16,120 nt of DNA, taken from NCBI GenBank assembly GCA_021800315.1, contig JAJYZD010000060.1, positions 1 to 16,120 on the forward strand. Reading direction: 5' to 3'. Below the pieces are notes generated by a model. The model saw only the letters and a list, made by a program, of their open reading frames with translations. It had not been told where the DNA came from and did no database searches. The position numbers and the translations under genes are program-made. The DNA is from Bacillota bacterium. GTDB lineage: Bacteria > Bacillota > Desulfotomaculia > Desulfotomaculales > JAJYZD01. This document shows positions 1 to 6,485 of the stretch, piece after piece; position 1 is the stretch's first letter; each line of letters begins with the position of its first letter.

Positions 1-710
1 GACGCCTGGCTGCCTCTCCTGCGCTGAACATCTTTTCCATGATGGTCAATTATATCGGAAAATAGGCCACCGGTCAATACCTACACATATTACTGATTGA
101 CAAATACACTTGCTGCTACGAACCCTTAGTGCGGTGTTTCATGACTCATGTTGCGATTTTCCAGTCCCCAAAGGTTACGAAAAATTTCTGCAGTCGATCC
201 ATGTTAATTTTCTGAATATTCACTCATGAGTTGCTAATTATGGAATGAGCAGCGCCAGAAAACCGGACGGGTCGAGGACTTCAGGGCTGGGCTCCGTCGG
301 TTGAAATCACCCATAGGCTCATGTCCGTGAAACCCGGTAAAGATGTTTTCGACCCAAATTTCCTCACCCGGCGGGTTACAATCCGGCTACTTCAGAGAAA
401 GAGTGAGCCAAAAGGAGCTTCCATGGAAATGTATGGATTTGACACCGTCCTCGTTTCTCTGATATCCTGACAACGCACTGAGTTGCCATATCTTATGGGA
501 TCGATCAGACTTGATTTGGTTTATCTCAAGATGCTTGCGGGCTGCTACCGAAAGGCGGTACTTTCGACTCCATCAGTGACAGGGGTGCTACCCTTTCCAT
601 CAAGGGTGTCGCGTGCCACGTAAAACAACGAAAGGAGGAAATGTTATAGCAATTTCAATCTGAAATCATTTTTATAAGCAGGAGATAACTACTTTCCCGG
701 TCGGAACCGA
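1..710. other. AT-rich gene-poor stretch
   Basis: I see no gene here with recognisable family features. The base composition is clearly more AT-rich than the genes further right, which suggests acquired or decaying DNA. One short frame (423-470) starts with ATG after a good ribosome site (AAAGGAG, 411-417) but stops after 15 codons. Another run of sense codons ends near 649. A 10-base palindrome ACTCATGAGT lies at 222-231. These could be remains of an insertion sequence, but no transposase motif is visible. Confidence 0.5.
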
Positions 711-943
711 CAAAGTGTTCCCGGAAATTTTAAATGGCACTGGGAGCTGGAAATGAACAATTTAAATGGCACTGGTCAGTCCGTCAGTAAACTGTCGGTC
801 CGTCATGTCCCTAGTCCTTGCCGCCGTAAGGACCGTGACGACAACGGGGGCAAGCGGGAGGCTCCCTTTGTGTGGCATTACCCCCTCACTCAGTGCCAAA
901 TAAAGTGTTCCAACTGGAAATTCCAGTGCCAAATAAAGTGTTC
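711..943. mobile_element. IS21-like end pair without transposase (MITE-like remnant)
   Basis: The left side carries two copies of TTTAAATGGCACTGG (729-743 and 761-775, 32 bases apart). The right side carries two copies of the 20-mer CAGTGCCAAATAAAGTGTTC (891-910 and 924-943, 33 bases apart), in inverted orientation to the left copies around the shared core CCAGTGCCA. Doubled, evenly spaced repeats at both ends in inverted orientation are typical of IS21-family termini. Only about 115 bases lie between the two pairs, with a small hairpin (GTCCTT/AAGGAC) and no istA or istB. I infer an internally deleted IS21 element or a MITE derived from one. The family name rests on the end architecture only. 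Confidence 0.5.
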
Positions 944-1261
944 GCGAACAACAAGGCTCACGCGGTGGTTTTCGGGTTAGCAAGAAGGATTCGCGGTAAA
1001 CACCCCGCTAATATCTCACTCATATCTGAAGTACTTCAAACACTTCTTCAACTTCTTCGTTGAGCCTTATAAGTCTGCTTTGGCAGATCGTACCGCATGC
1101 ATGATGGCGGCCGATCCCTGCTGGTCTGCCCAGCGCGGTGCCGTCGGTACGGGCGGAGGGGGCTGGGAGTATGGCTGGAAAGTCTGTGTGCAATGGGCCT
1201 TCCCGAAAAGCGGCCTGGACGTGTCGCGCTGTGTTGGATGAGACTGAACAGGGGGTATTCT
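944..1261. other. Leader region before the 3D-domain gene
   Basis: No gene is supported. The stretch holds a perfect 12-base palindrome TGAAGTACTTCA (1027-1038) followed at once by two copies of ACTTCTTC, and then small hairpins near 1127-1155 (for example GCTGG/CCAGC). The frame of the downstream gene is open back to 1097, but that part has no clear ribosome site and does not look like secreted-protein sequence, so I treat it as untranslated. Confidence 0.4.
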
Positions 1262-1708
1262 ATGATTCGTTTCACGAACCGGTCTCTGCTGGTCCTGCCG
1301 TTCGCTCTATCGTTCGCCCTTGCGGCCGGTTTTCTTCTTCCCTCTTTCGCGGCGACTCCCGCCGGGGCCCCGAGGGTTGAGGAAAGCCAGCCGGTAAACA
1401 TTGAAGTCCTGACCACCGGGTATACCGCCCATGACCCGGGAGAGAACGGAAAGGGCATAACCTACACGGGTACCCGGGCCCGTCCGGGTGAGTGTGCGGT
1501 CGATCCCGGGGTGATCCCTTTGGGTAGCCTGCTTTGGGTGCCGGGGTACAGTGCGAGGTATGGGCTGGTCAGGGCGGAGGATACCGGGGGATTGATCAAG
1601 GGTGACCGTATCGACCTTTTCTTTTTGCATCGGCGGGAAGCACTGGACTGGGGTGAGCGCCAAGAAACGGTCACCGTATGGAGCGGTGACGAGCAAAAGG
1701 TTCGTTGA
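1262..1708 (+). CDS. Secreted 3D-domain protein
   Basis: This is a 148-residue exported protein of the 3D (Asp-Asp-Asp) family, the fold found at the C terminus of YabE/YocH and related to MltA lytic transglycosylases. Residues 1-30 form a clear signal peptide: basic start (MIRFTNR), long hydrophobic core, and a likely cleavage site after SFAA. The 3D domain covers about residues 48-140 and shows its hallmarks: YTAHDPGENGKG, CAVDPGVIPLGSLLWVPGY, and AEDTGGLIKGDRIDLFF with the conserved acidic residues. The ATG at 1262 was chosen because it begins the signal peptide and follows a purine-rich AGGGGG. The frame stays open upstream to 1097. There is no LysM or G5 domain, so it is a stand-alone 3D protein, probably acting on peptidoglycan. 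Family confidence is high; the exact activity is not known. Confidence 0.85.
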   Translation: MIRFTNRSLLVLPFALSFALAAGFLLPSFAATPAGAPRVEESQPVNIEVLTTGYTAHDPGENGKGITYTGTRARPGECAVDPGVIPLGSLLWVPGYSARYGLVRAEDTGGLIKGDRIDLFFLHRREALDWGERQETVTVWSGDEQKVR

Positions 1709-2019
1709 TCCATCTTTGGCCTATTCCTCACCTGCCCGGCAGCCGCGCCGCCACCGTTGAGCACAAAGTCAACAACAGCTGATATTCGCAAAGCACCGGG
1801 TGCGGGGCAGGCCGGCTCGTTTTTTTCCGAATACGAACTGCGGGAAAATCCGGGAACTGCACCGGCGGTAACCCCCTATTGAGGTTTCTTGACGAGGGAG
1901 TGCCGGATATATACTCCCTTTTGGCGGTCGATCAGCCGTTTTTGCATGTCCTGTCCATCCCGGCAGGATTAGTGGCAGGGTCCGGCGAAAATAGCGGTCA
2001 AAATGGGGGGTGAAGTTTC
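1709..2019. other. Intergenic stretch before the acyl-CoA synthetase gene
   Basis: No gene is supported. A run of seven T (1820-1826) follows a GC-rich segment (about 1795-1819) with only weak pairing, so it could be a poor intrinsic terminator for the 3D-domain gene. Further on lies the palindrome at 1895-1919, listed separately. Confidence 0.35.
1889..1922 (+). promoter_or_regulatory. Palindrome overlapping a possible promoter
   Basis: TTGACG (1889-1894) and TATACT (1910-1915) resemble -35 and -10 boxes, but the spacer is only 15 bases. The same segment forms a perfect 7-base inverted repeat AGGGAGT/ACTCCCT (1895-1901 and 1913-1919) followed by four T. It can be read as a promoter with an operator over the spacer and -10, or as a short terminator. 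It lies about 100 bases before the acyl-CoA synthetase start. Confidence 0.35.
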
Positions 2020-3606
2020 ATGATATCGTCGCGTGTTTCAGCATGGCTCCAGGAATACGGGAAGGAGAATGTTTCGGTAGCCGACCTGCTCTGCGACCGG
2101 CATGCCCTGATGCCGGAAAAGGTGGCCCTGTTTTTCGAAGACGCCCAGGGGGAAAACGCCAAATTCACCTTCGCCGAATTACGCGAACTTTCCGGCAGGC
2201 TGTCTGGTTTTTTCAAAGCCCTGGGGGTGCAAAAGGGTGACCGGGTAGCCGTCATGCTGCCTAAGAGTCCCGAACTGGTCATTGCGGCCCTGGCCGTCTG
2301 GCGCCTCGGTGCCGTATATGTACCGCTGTTTACGGCGTTCGGACCGGACGCCGTCGGCTACCGCCTGCAGGACGGGGCCGTACGTCTGGTTGTGACCGAC
2401 GCGGTCAACCGGAACAAGCTGGGGGCGTCCTCGGCCGGCGTAGTGACCGTGGCCGGGCAGGGGGTCGTCGAAAACGGCGACCACGATTTCTGGCGCGAGT
2501 TGGAGGGCGGCCGGAAGGACTCCCCGGTCCGCGTCCGTGGAGATGACCTGCTGGTTTTACTATACACCTCCGGGACCACGGGCAATCCCAAAGGCGTGGA
2601 AATCCCGGTGAAGGCTCTCGCTTCATTCGAGGCTTATATGAGGTTCGGCCTGGATCTACGGGACACAGACATGTATTGGAATCTGGCCGACCCCGGTTGG
2701 GCCTACGGACTCTACTACAACCTCATCGGGCCTCTTCTCATCGGCAAGGCTACCCTGTTTTTCAACGCTCCCTTCAGCCCTCTGGAAACCTACAGGATCA
2801 TGGAGAAGTATGGGGTGACCAATTTTGCCGCCGCGCCTACAGCTTACCGGGCCATTATGGCCGCCGGGGACGAGCCGGCCAGGCGGGCCAAACTTTCCCT
2901 CCGGGTTGCCTCCAGTGCAGGAGAGCCTCTGAACCCGAAAGTCATCAGTTGGACCAGCGAAATGTGGCGGGTGCCGGTGTATGACCATTACGGCCAAACC
3001 GAACTGGGCATGGTTGTAAACAACCATCACCTGCCCGAGCTTGAGGAAGAAATCAGGCCGGGATCAATGGGCAAGGCCATGCCGGGATTCCGCGTGACAG
3101 TGCTGGACCGGGAGGGGAACGAGTTGGGAGTTGGACGGGAAGGGGAGTTGGCCGTCGACGTCGACCGGTCTCCCCTGTGCTGGTTCCGTCACTATTGGAA
3201 CGACGAAGGACGGACCAGGGAAAGGTTTACGGGACGCTATTACCTGACCGGGGACGCCGCCGCTTTTGATCAGGACGGTTTCATATTTTTCAGCGGGCGG
3301 TCCGACGACATCATCCTCAGTGCCGGCTACCGGATCGGCCCTTTCGAGGTGGAGAGCGCCCTGATGCAGCACGAGGCGGTGGCCGAGGCCGCCGTGGTTG
3401 GAAAACCGGACGAGTTGCGCGGCGAAATAGTGAAGGCTTACGTGGTTTTGAAGCCCGGGATTCCCGTTCCCCCGCCCGAAGAACTGGGCGGGTTTGTAAA
3501 GAAACGCCTTTCCGCCCACGAATACCCGCGGGAAATCGAGTTCGTCGACCAGTTGCCCAAAACCCCCAGCGGTAAGATCCAAAGGTTCTTACTTAGAAAA
3601 ACCTGA
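2020..3606 (+). CDS. AMP-forming acyl-CoA synthetase (MACS-like)
   Basis: This 528-residue enzyme belongs to the ANL superfamily: it adenylates a carboxylic acid with ATP and transfers the acyl group to CoA. The nucleotide loop YTSGTTGNPKG lies at about residues 183-193, the aromatic/acidic motif YDHYGQTE at about 321-328, the YYLTGD motif at about 407-412, the hinge region near SGRSDDII, and the C-terminal PKTPSGKIQR carries the catalytic lysine at K519. Length and the LADPGWAYGLYY stretch fit medium-chain/acetyl-type synthetases. The start ATG follows GGGGGGTGA at a good distance. It stands alone between non-coding stretches and a probable terminator follows. The substrate (acetate, propionate, a medium-chain or aromatic acid) cannot be fixed by eye, so I give no symbol. 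Confidence 0.9.
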   Translation: MISSRVSAWLQEYGKENVSVADLLCDRHALMPEKVALFFEDAQGENAKFTFAELRELSGRLSGFFKALGVQKGDRVAVMLPKSPELVIAALAVWRLGAVYVPLFTAFGPDAVGYRLQDGAVRLVVTDAVNRNKLGASSAGVVTVAGQGVVENGDHDFWRELEGGRKDSPVRVRGDDLLVLLYTSGTTGNPKGVEIPVKALASFEAYMRFGLDLRDTDMYWNLADPGWAYGLYYNLIGPLLIGKATLFFNAPFSPLETYRIMEKYGVTNFAAAPTAYRAIMAAGDEPARRAKLSLRVASSAGEPLNPKVISWTSEMWRVPVYDHYGQTELGMVVNNHHLPELEEEIRPGSMGKAMPGFRVTVLDREGNELGVGREGELAVDVDRSPLCWFRHYWNDEGRTRERFTGRYYLTGDAAAFDQDGFIFFSGRSDDIILSAGYRIGPFEVESALMQHEAVAEAAVVGKPDELRGEIVKAYVVLKPGIPVPPPEELGGFVKKRLSAHEYPREIEFVDQLPKTPSGKIQRFLLRKT

Positions 3607-3730
3607 TTACAGCACCCGTGCCCGGGACCGGTGAATGGTGCTGACCCGGGGCGGCCGTGGCTCATGGCACCGGTTCCGGAGCCGGAGAGAAAAAGACGAA
3701 ATCGACTCCACCTTCGCTACAGGGATGACA

Positions 3731-3757
3731 AGGCCTCCGGTGTTCCGGAGGCTTCTT
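3731..3757 (+). terminator. Probable terminator after the acyl-CoA synthetase gene
   Basis: GCCTCCGG (3733-3740), loop TGTT and CCGGAGGC (3745-3752) form a perfect 8-base stem, extendable by an A-T and a G-T pair, followed by TTCTT. It sits 125 bases past the synthetase stop. The same hairpin also forms the end of a minus-strand structured module (see 3733-3860), so the terminator reading is not the only one. Confidence 0.45.
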
Positions 3758-3860
3758 GCATCAGGCGACTACAGTCGTCGCTTGGGTATTTCCTAGCGCG
3801 GGCGTTGCTCGCAACCCAAGCGCGGCCGTAAGGGGGATGTTTTCTAATTATGCGGTTATG
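3733..3860 (-). mobile_element. Structured module like an IS200/IS605 right end, copy A
   Basis: Read on the minus strand, this stretch has the 11-mer TTGCGAGCAAC (3804-3814), flanked by a perfect 9-base stem ACCCAAGCG/CGCTTGGGT (3814-3822 with 3779-3787). After exactly 49 bases comes AAGCC opening a strong hairpin (3733-3752). The same 11-mer, the same 49-base distance and the same AAGCC-led hairpin recur on the minus strand at the end of the window (16003-16120). Such a layout after a reading frame resembles the structured 3' end of IS200/IS605 elements, where the TnpB guide RNA is made. The link to that family is inference. Confidence 0.4.
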
Positions 3861-4033
3861 CGCGCTCGATCTCCTGCGATCTCTGCGGCACACGCGGCTT
3901 GAACATCTGCGCGATTGATGCGAATCCTGCGGAGGAGTGTCGTAACCCGTCCCCAAGGAACGCCTACATTTGAACGAATCAGGCCGCGCTCACCGCCGCC
4001 GTCGTAAAACGCCGGTAATCTCCACCCGGCTGA
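3848..4033 (-). pseudogene. Possible degenerate TnpB C-terminal fragment
   Basis: The minus strand is open for 61 codons between a TGA (4034-4036) and a TAA (3848-3850), with no good start. Its end reads INRADVQAACAAEIAGD, reminiscent of the INADVNAA stretch after the zinc ribbon in TnpB proteins, but the expected zinc cysteines are not in place. The last codons align in DNA with the sequence ahead of copy B at the window end (AGDRA against AGDSA before the stop). If real, it is a decayed tail of an IS605-type gene whose front has been lost. A chance open frame in GC-rich DNA remains possible. Confidence 0.28.
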
Positions 4034-4074
4034 TCAAGGGACAGCCTGTGGACACATCCTGGCCCGCAGATCAT

Positions 4075-4104
4075 TTGACAATCAATATTTCAGATGGTTA
4101 ATAT
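4075..4104 (+). promoter_or_regulatory. Promoter of the first MFS gene
   Basis: A perfect -35 box TTGACA (4075-4080) is followed after 18 bases by TAATAT (4099-4104) in an AT-rich island inside GC-rich DNA. A start of transcription near 4111 would leave a leader of only about 18 bases before the GTG start. TATATA (4102-4107) is an alternative -10 with a poorer spacer. Confidence 0.55.
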
Positions 4105-4128
4105 ATAAGGCGGGAAACAGGTGAGAGC

Positions 4129-5382
4129 GTGAACAGTCGTCCATATAGCCGCGAGGGCTGGCTCCGGTTGGATCCGGTCGCCCGGCGGTTGATCAGCGTG
4201 CGTTTCCTGCGCAGCGTCGCCCAGGGAGCGCTCAGCGTCGATTTTACCCTGTACTTGCGGGCTCTGAACTTCACGGCGGCCGAAATCGGCCTCCTGCTTA
4301 TGGCGGGGGGACTGGCCGGTGCGGTTCTCAGCGTCTTTATCGGCATGGCCAGCGACCGGGCCGAACGCCGGACCTTCCTCCTTGTTTACGAAGCAGGCCT
4401 GGCCCTGGGCACGGCCCTGGTGATCCTAATCCCCGGTGCCTTCGTCCTCTATGTTGTGGCCGGGCTTTTCGGGTTCGGCCGGGGAGCCAACGGCGCTTCC
4501 GGTCCCTTTGCCCCGGCGGAACAGGCCTGGTTGGCCCAAACCATCCCAGGGCAGGAACGGGGCATGGTTTTCAGCTTCAACGCCGCCCTGCAGTTCTGGG
4601 GCATGGGTCTGGGCGCGCTTCTAGCCGCGATTCTGCCCCACGTCTGGCCCGGGGCCGGTGGACCGGCGGCATACAATACCGTGTTCCTGTTAAATCTGAC
4701 AGTCGCCATGGTTAACTTTTGGCAGATCAAGGGCCTCCGGGAACAGCCCGCACCTGCGGCAACCAGCACGGCCGAGCCGGAGGAGGCCCGGGTGGCCGCG
4801 CGGGAGAATAAGGCCATGGCTACCCTGGTCGCGGTAAACATGATTAACTCCCTCGGCGTGGGCCTGGTAGCCCCCATCCTTCCCTATTGGTTCGCCGTCC
4901 GCTACGGGGTAGGGCCGGATGCCATCGGGCCGGTGTACTTTTTGACCTTCCTGTTGACCGGCCTGGCGTCCCTCGTGGTCGGCCGGTATTCGGAAAAGGC
5001 GGGGCTGGTCCGCTCCATTGTTTTGCCGCGCCTGGCGGGGGTCGTCCTCATGGTGGCCATGGCCTTCATGCCCACCTACGGCCTTTCGGCCGGCCTCTAC
5101 GTGTTGCGCTCCGTGCTTAACCGCGGTTCGGTCGGAGCCCGCCAGGCCTTCGGCCTGGGCCTGGTGCGGGACCGGCGGCGCGGCCTGGCCAGCAGTCTGA
5201 ACGCGGTCTCCTGGAGCGTGCCATCATCCCTTGGTCCGGCCCTGAGCGGCTGGCTTCTGGAAATGGGGCCGCTTTTCTGGCCCTTTGTGCTGGCCGCTAT
5301 GCTGCAACTGAGCTACGTCGTCCTGTTCAAGAAGCTGTTGGGACGATATGAGGGAGGACCCGCGCCGCAAGAGTCGGCGTAG
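4129..5382 (+). CDS. MFS transporter
   Basis: This is a 417-residue integral membrane protein of the major facilitator superfamily, with the usual pattern of about 12 hydrophobic segments in two halves separated by a charged central loop near residues 205-225 (PAATSTAEPEEARVAAREN). The loop between helices 2 and 3 carries a GMASDRAERR version of MFS motif A (about residues 73-82). GTG at 4129 gives a short polar N terminus (MNSRPYSREGW) and follows the promoter closely; a GGTGA just ahead is the only ribosome-site candidate. It is transcribed alone and faces the DUF488 gene tail to tail, 27 bases apart. Several MFS drug- and metabolite-efflux branches look like this, so the substrate is unknown. 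Confidence 0.88.
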   Translation: MNSRPYSREGWLRLDPVARRLISVRFLRSVAQGALSVDFTLYLRALNFTAAEIGLLLMAGGLAGAVLSVFIGMASDRAERRTFLLVYEAGLALGTALVILIPGAFVLYVVAGLFGFGRGANGASGPFAPAEQAWLAQTIPGQERGMVFSFNAALQFWGMGLGALLAAILPHVWPGAGGPAAYNTVFLLNLTVAMVNFWQIKGLREQPAPAATSTAEPEEARVAARENKAMATLVAVNMINSLGVGLVAPILPYWFAVRYGVGPDAIGPVYFLTFLLTGLASLVVGRYSEKAGLVRSIVLPRLAGVVLMVAMAFMPTYGLSAGLYVLRSVLNRGSVGARQAFGLGLVRDRRRGLASSLNAVSWSVPSSLGPALSGWLLEMGPLFWPFVLAAMLQLSYVVLFKKLLGRYEGGPAPQESA

Positions 5383-5409
5383 GTTCCGGCATCCAAAGCG
5401 TCCGGGCCG

Positions 5410-5793
5410 TTAACGCGGGGTCTCAGGGCCTGCGGCGGGCTTCCCGGCCCCGGCGATGAATCGTTCCAGGGCCAGGGCGTGGCTGAAGGCGGGATCGCGG
5501 GCCGCGTAGACGAGGGTGACGTTTTCCCGGGATGCCCGGCGGGCCAGGTCGGCCAGTTCGCCGTCCATACCCGCCTCAATGAGTTCTTCCCGGTAGCGGC
5601 GGGAGAACTCTTCCCACCGGTCCGGTTCGTGGTTGTACCATTTGCGCAATTCGTGGCTGGGCGCCAAGTCTTTGCGCCATTCGTCGACGGCCGCCCGTTC
5701 CCTGGCCAGTCCCCGTGGCCAGAGCCGGTCCACGAGCAGGCGCGAGCCGTCTTCCGGCGCGGGCGGTTCATAAATCCGTTTGATCTTCAGCAT
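5410..5793 (-). CDS. DUF488 family protein (YeaO-like)
   Basis: This 127-residue cytosolic protein belongs to the DUF488/YeaO family. The family signature is plain: KRIYEPPAPEDGSRLLVDRL near the start, then WPRGL, a central WYNHEPDRWEEFSRRYREEL, and a C-terminal VTLVYAARDPAFSHALAL. Family function is not established. The ATG at 5793 was chosen over upstream starts because GGAGGA lies at an ideal distance and it begins the conserved domain. It lies 43 bases downstream of the flavoprotein fragment on the same strand and may share its transcript. Confidence 0.88.
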   Translation of the reverse strand: MLKIKRIYEPPAPEDGSRLLVDRLWPRGLARERAAVDEWRKDLAPSHELRKWYNHEPDRWEEFSRRYREELIEAGMDGELADLARRASRENVTLVYAARDPAFSHALALERFIAGAGKPAAGPETPR

Positions 5794-5836
5794 GGCTTCC
5801 TCCGGTATACCGGTGATCATACCGCCGGCGCGGATG

Positions 5837-6091
5837 TTACAGCGCGGCGGCAAAAACCTCGCCGAAGGCCCCGCACCGGGCCGGTTCCTCCGGGGTCGGG
5901 TCGTACTGTGCCTTCAGCGACTCCTGCGCCAACTGGATGCCGCCTTCGCGCAGTTTCTCCCCGATGGTCCGCGGGGATTCGCCGCTCCAGCCGTAGGAGC
6001 CGAAGGCCGCCCCCACCTTGCCGGTGAACTGCAGGCCGCGGATCAATTCCAGGATCGTGGCCGTGGAACTCATTTGTATGACACCTTCCAC
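5837..6091 (-). pseudogene. C-terminal fragment of FprA-type A-type flavoprotein
   Basis: The 84 residues match only the last part of the flavodoxin domain of A-type flavoproteins (FprA, rubredoxin:oxygen oxidoreductase, nitric-oxide reductases). They contain ILELIRGLQFTGKVGAAFGS, the YGWSGE motif that helps bind FMN, and the family-type C terminus PEEPARCGAFG. The complete protein is about 400 residues with a di-iron metallo-beta-lactamase domain in front; nothing of that domain or of the first flavodoxin strands is visible upstream. The frame can start at GTG 6091 or ATG 6073, the latter after GGAAGG, so a short protein might still be made, but it could not bind FMN or carry the di-iron site. 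I read it as a 5'-truncated gene. Confidence 0.75.
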
Positions 6092-6354
6092 CCGGCTCCG
6101 GCGTCGAGGAGATGCGGAGCGTACCTTTGGCTTATTGGCCGCAGGGGGTTGAAAATCCTGCCAAGGGACCTGGGCGGAAACCTTGTCTGGCTATTCAAGC
6201 TGACAACTCCACCGGGAATAGACCTTGGTATACCGGTCCGGCCAGGCTGGGCCGGCAATAATAAGTGAAGGGAAACAGGGAATGCTCAGTTTGGGAAGTG
6301 ACGACTGAAGGCGGGGCTTGCCGGACCCACCCTGCGGGTTGGTGTCCGCGCGGA

Positions 6355-6383
6355 TGGACGGAAAACAAGAATGATTGTAGAAT
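6355..6383 (+). promoter_or_regulatory. Possible promoter of hflX
   Basis: TGGACG (6355-6360, four of six matches to the -35 consensus) and TAGAAT (6378-6383, five of six to the -10) are separated by exactly 17 bases. It lies about 100 bases before hflX. The expected start of transcription would fall inside the hairpin at 6388-6404, so only one of the two readings may be right. Confidence 0.35.
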
Positions 6384-6387
6384 ACCA

Positions 6388-6411
6388 GGGCGGGCGGCCC
6401 GTCCGCTTTTT
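6388..6411 (+). terminator. Terminator-like hairpin upstream of hflX
   Basis: GGGCGGG (6388-6394), loop CGG and CCCGTCC (6398-6404) form a 7-base stem with one G-T pair, followed two bases later by five T. It could end transcription entering from the left or attenuate hflX. Confidence 0.3.
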
Positions 6412-6485
6412 CCGCCGGGGAAAGGAAATCGGGCCGACGGGTCGAATACATAGGATACCATTTTGTTTCCCGAAGAGAGGGTGGG

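Larger units (their letters stand above)
6092..6485. other. Intergenic region between the flavoprotein fragment and hflX
   Basis: I find no gene here. The half next to the flavoprotein fragment has no recognisable remainder of that gene in any minus-strand frame. The half next to hflX holds a promoter candidate and an overlapping hairpin, listed separately. Confidence 0.5.

Noticed and set aside
753..1063. Short open frames across the IS21-like ends
   Set aside because: They cover repeated element ends and give no recognisable protein.
1097..1261. Upstream extension of the 3D-domain protein
   Set aside because: The added residues precede a complete signal peptide and have no good ribosome site.
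3631..3831. 66-codon plus-strand frame after the acyl-CoA synthetase
   Set aside because: It runs through two strong hairpins, lacks a ribosome site and has no motif.
3717..3956. 79-codon minus-strand frame
   Set aside because: It overlaps the structured module and competes with a better frame at 3848-4033; no family likeness was seen.
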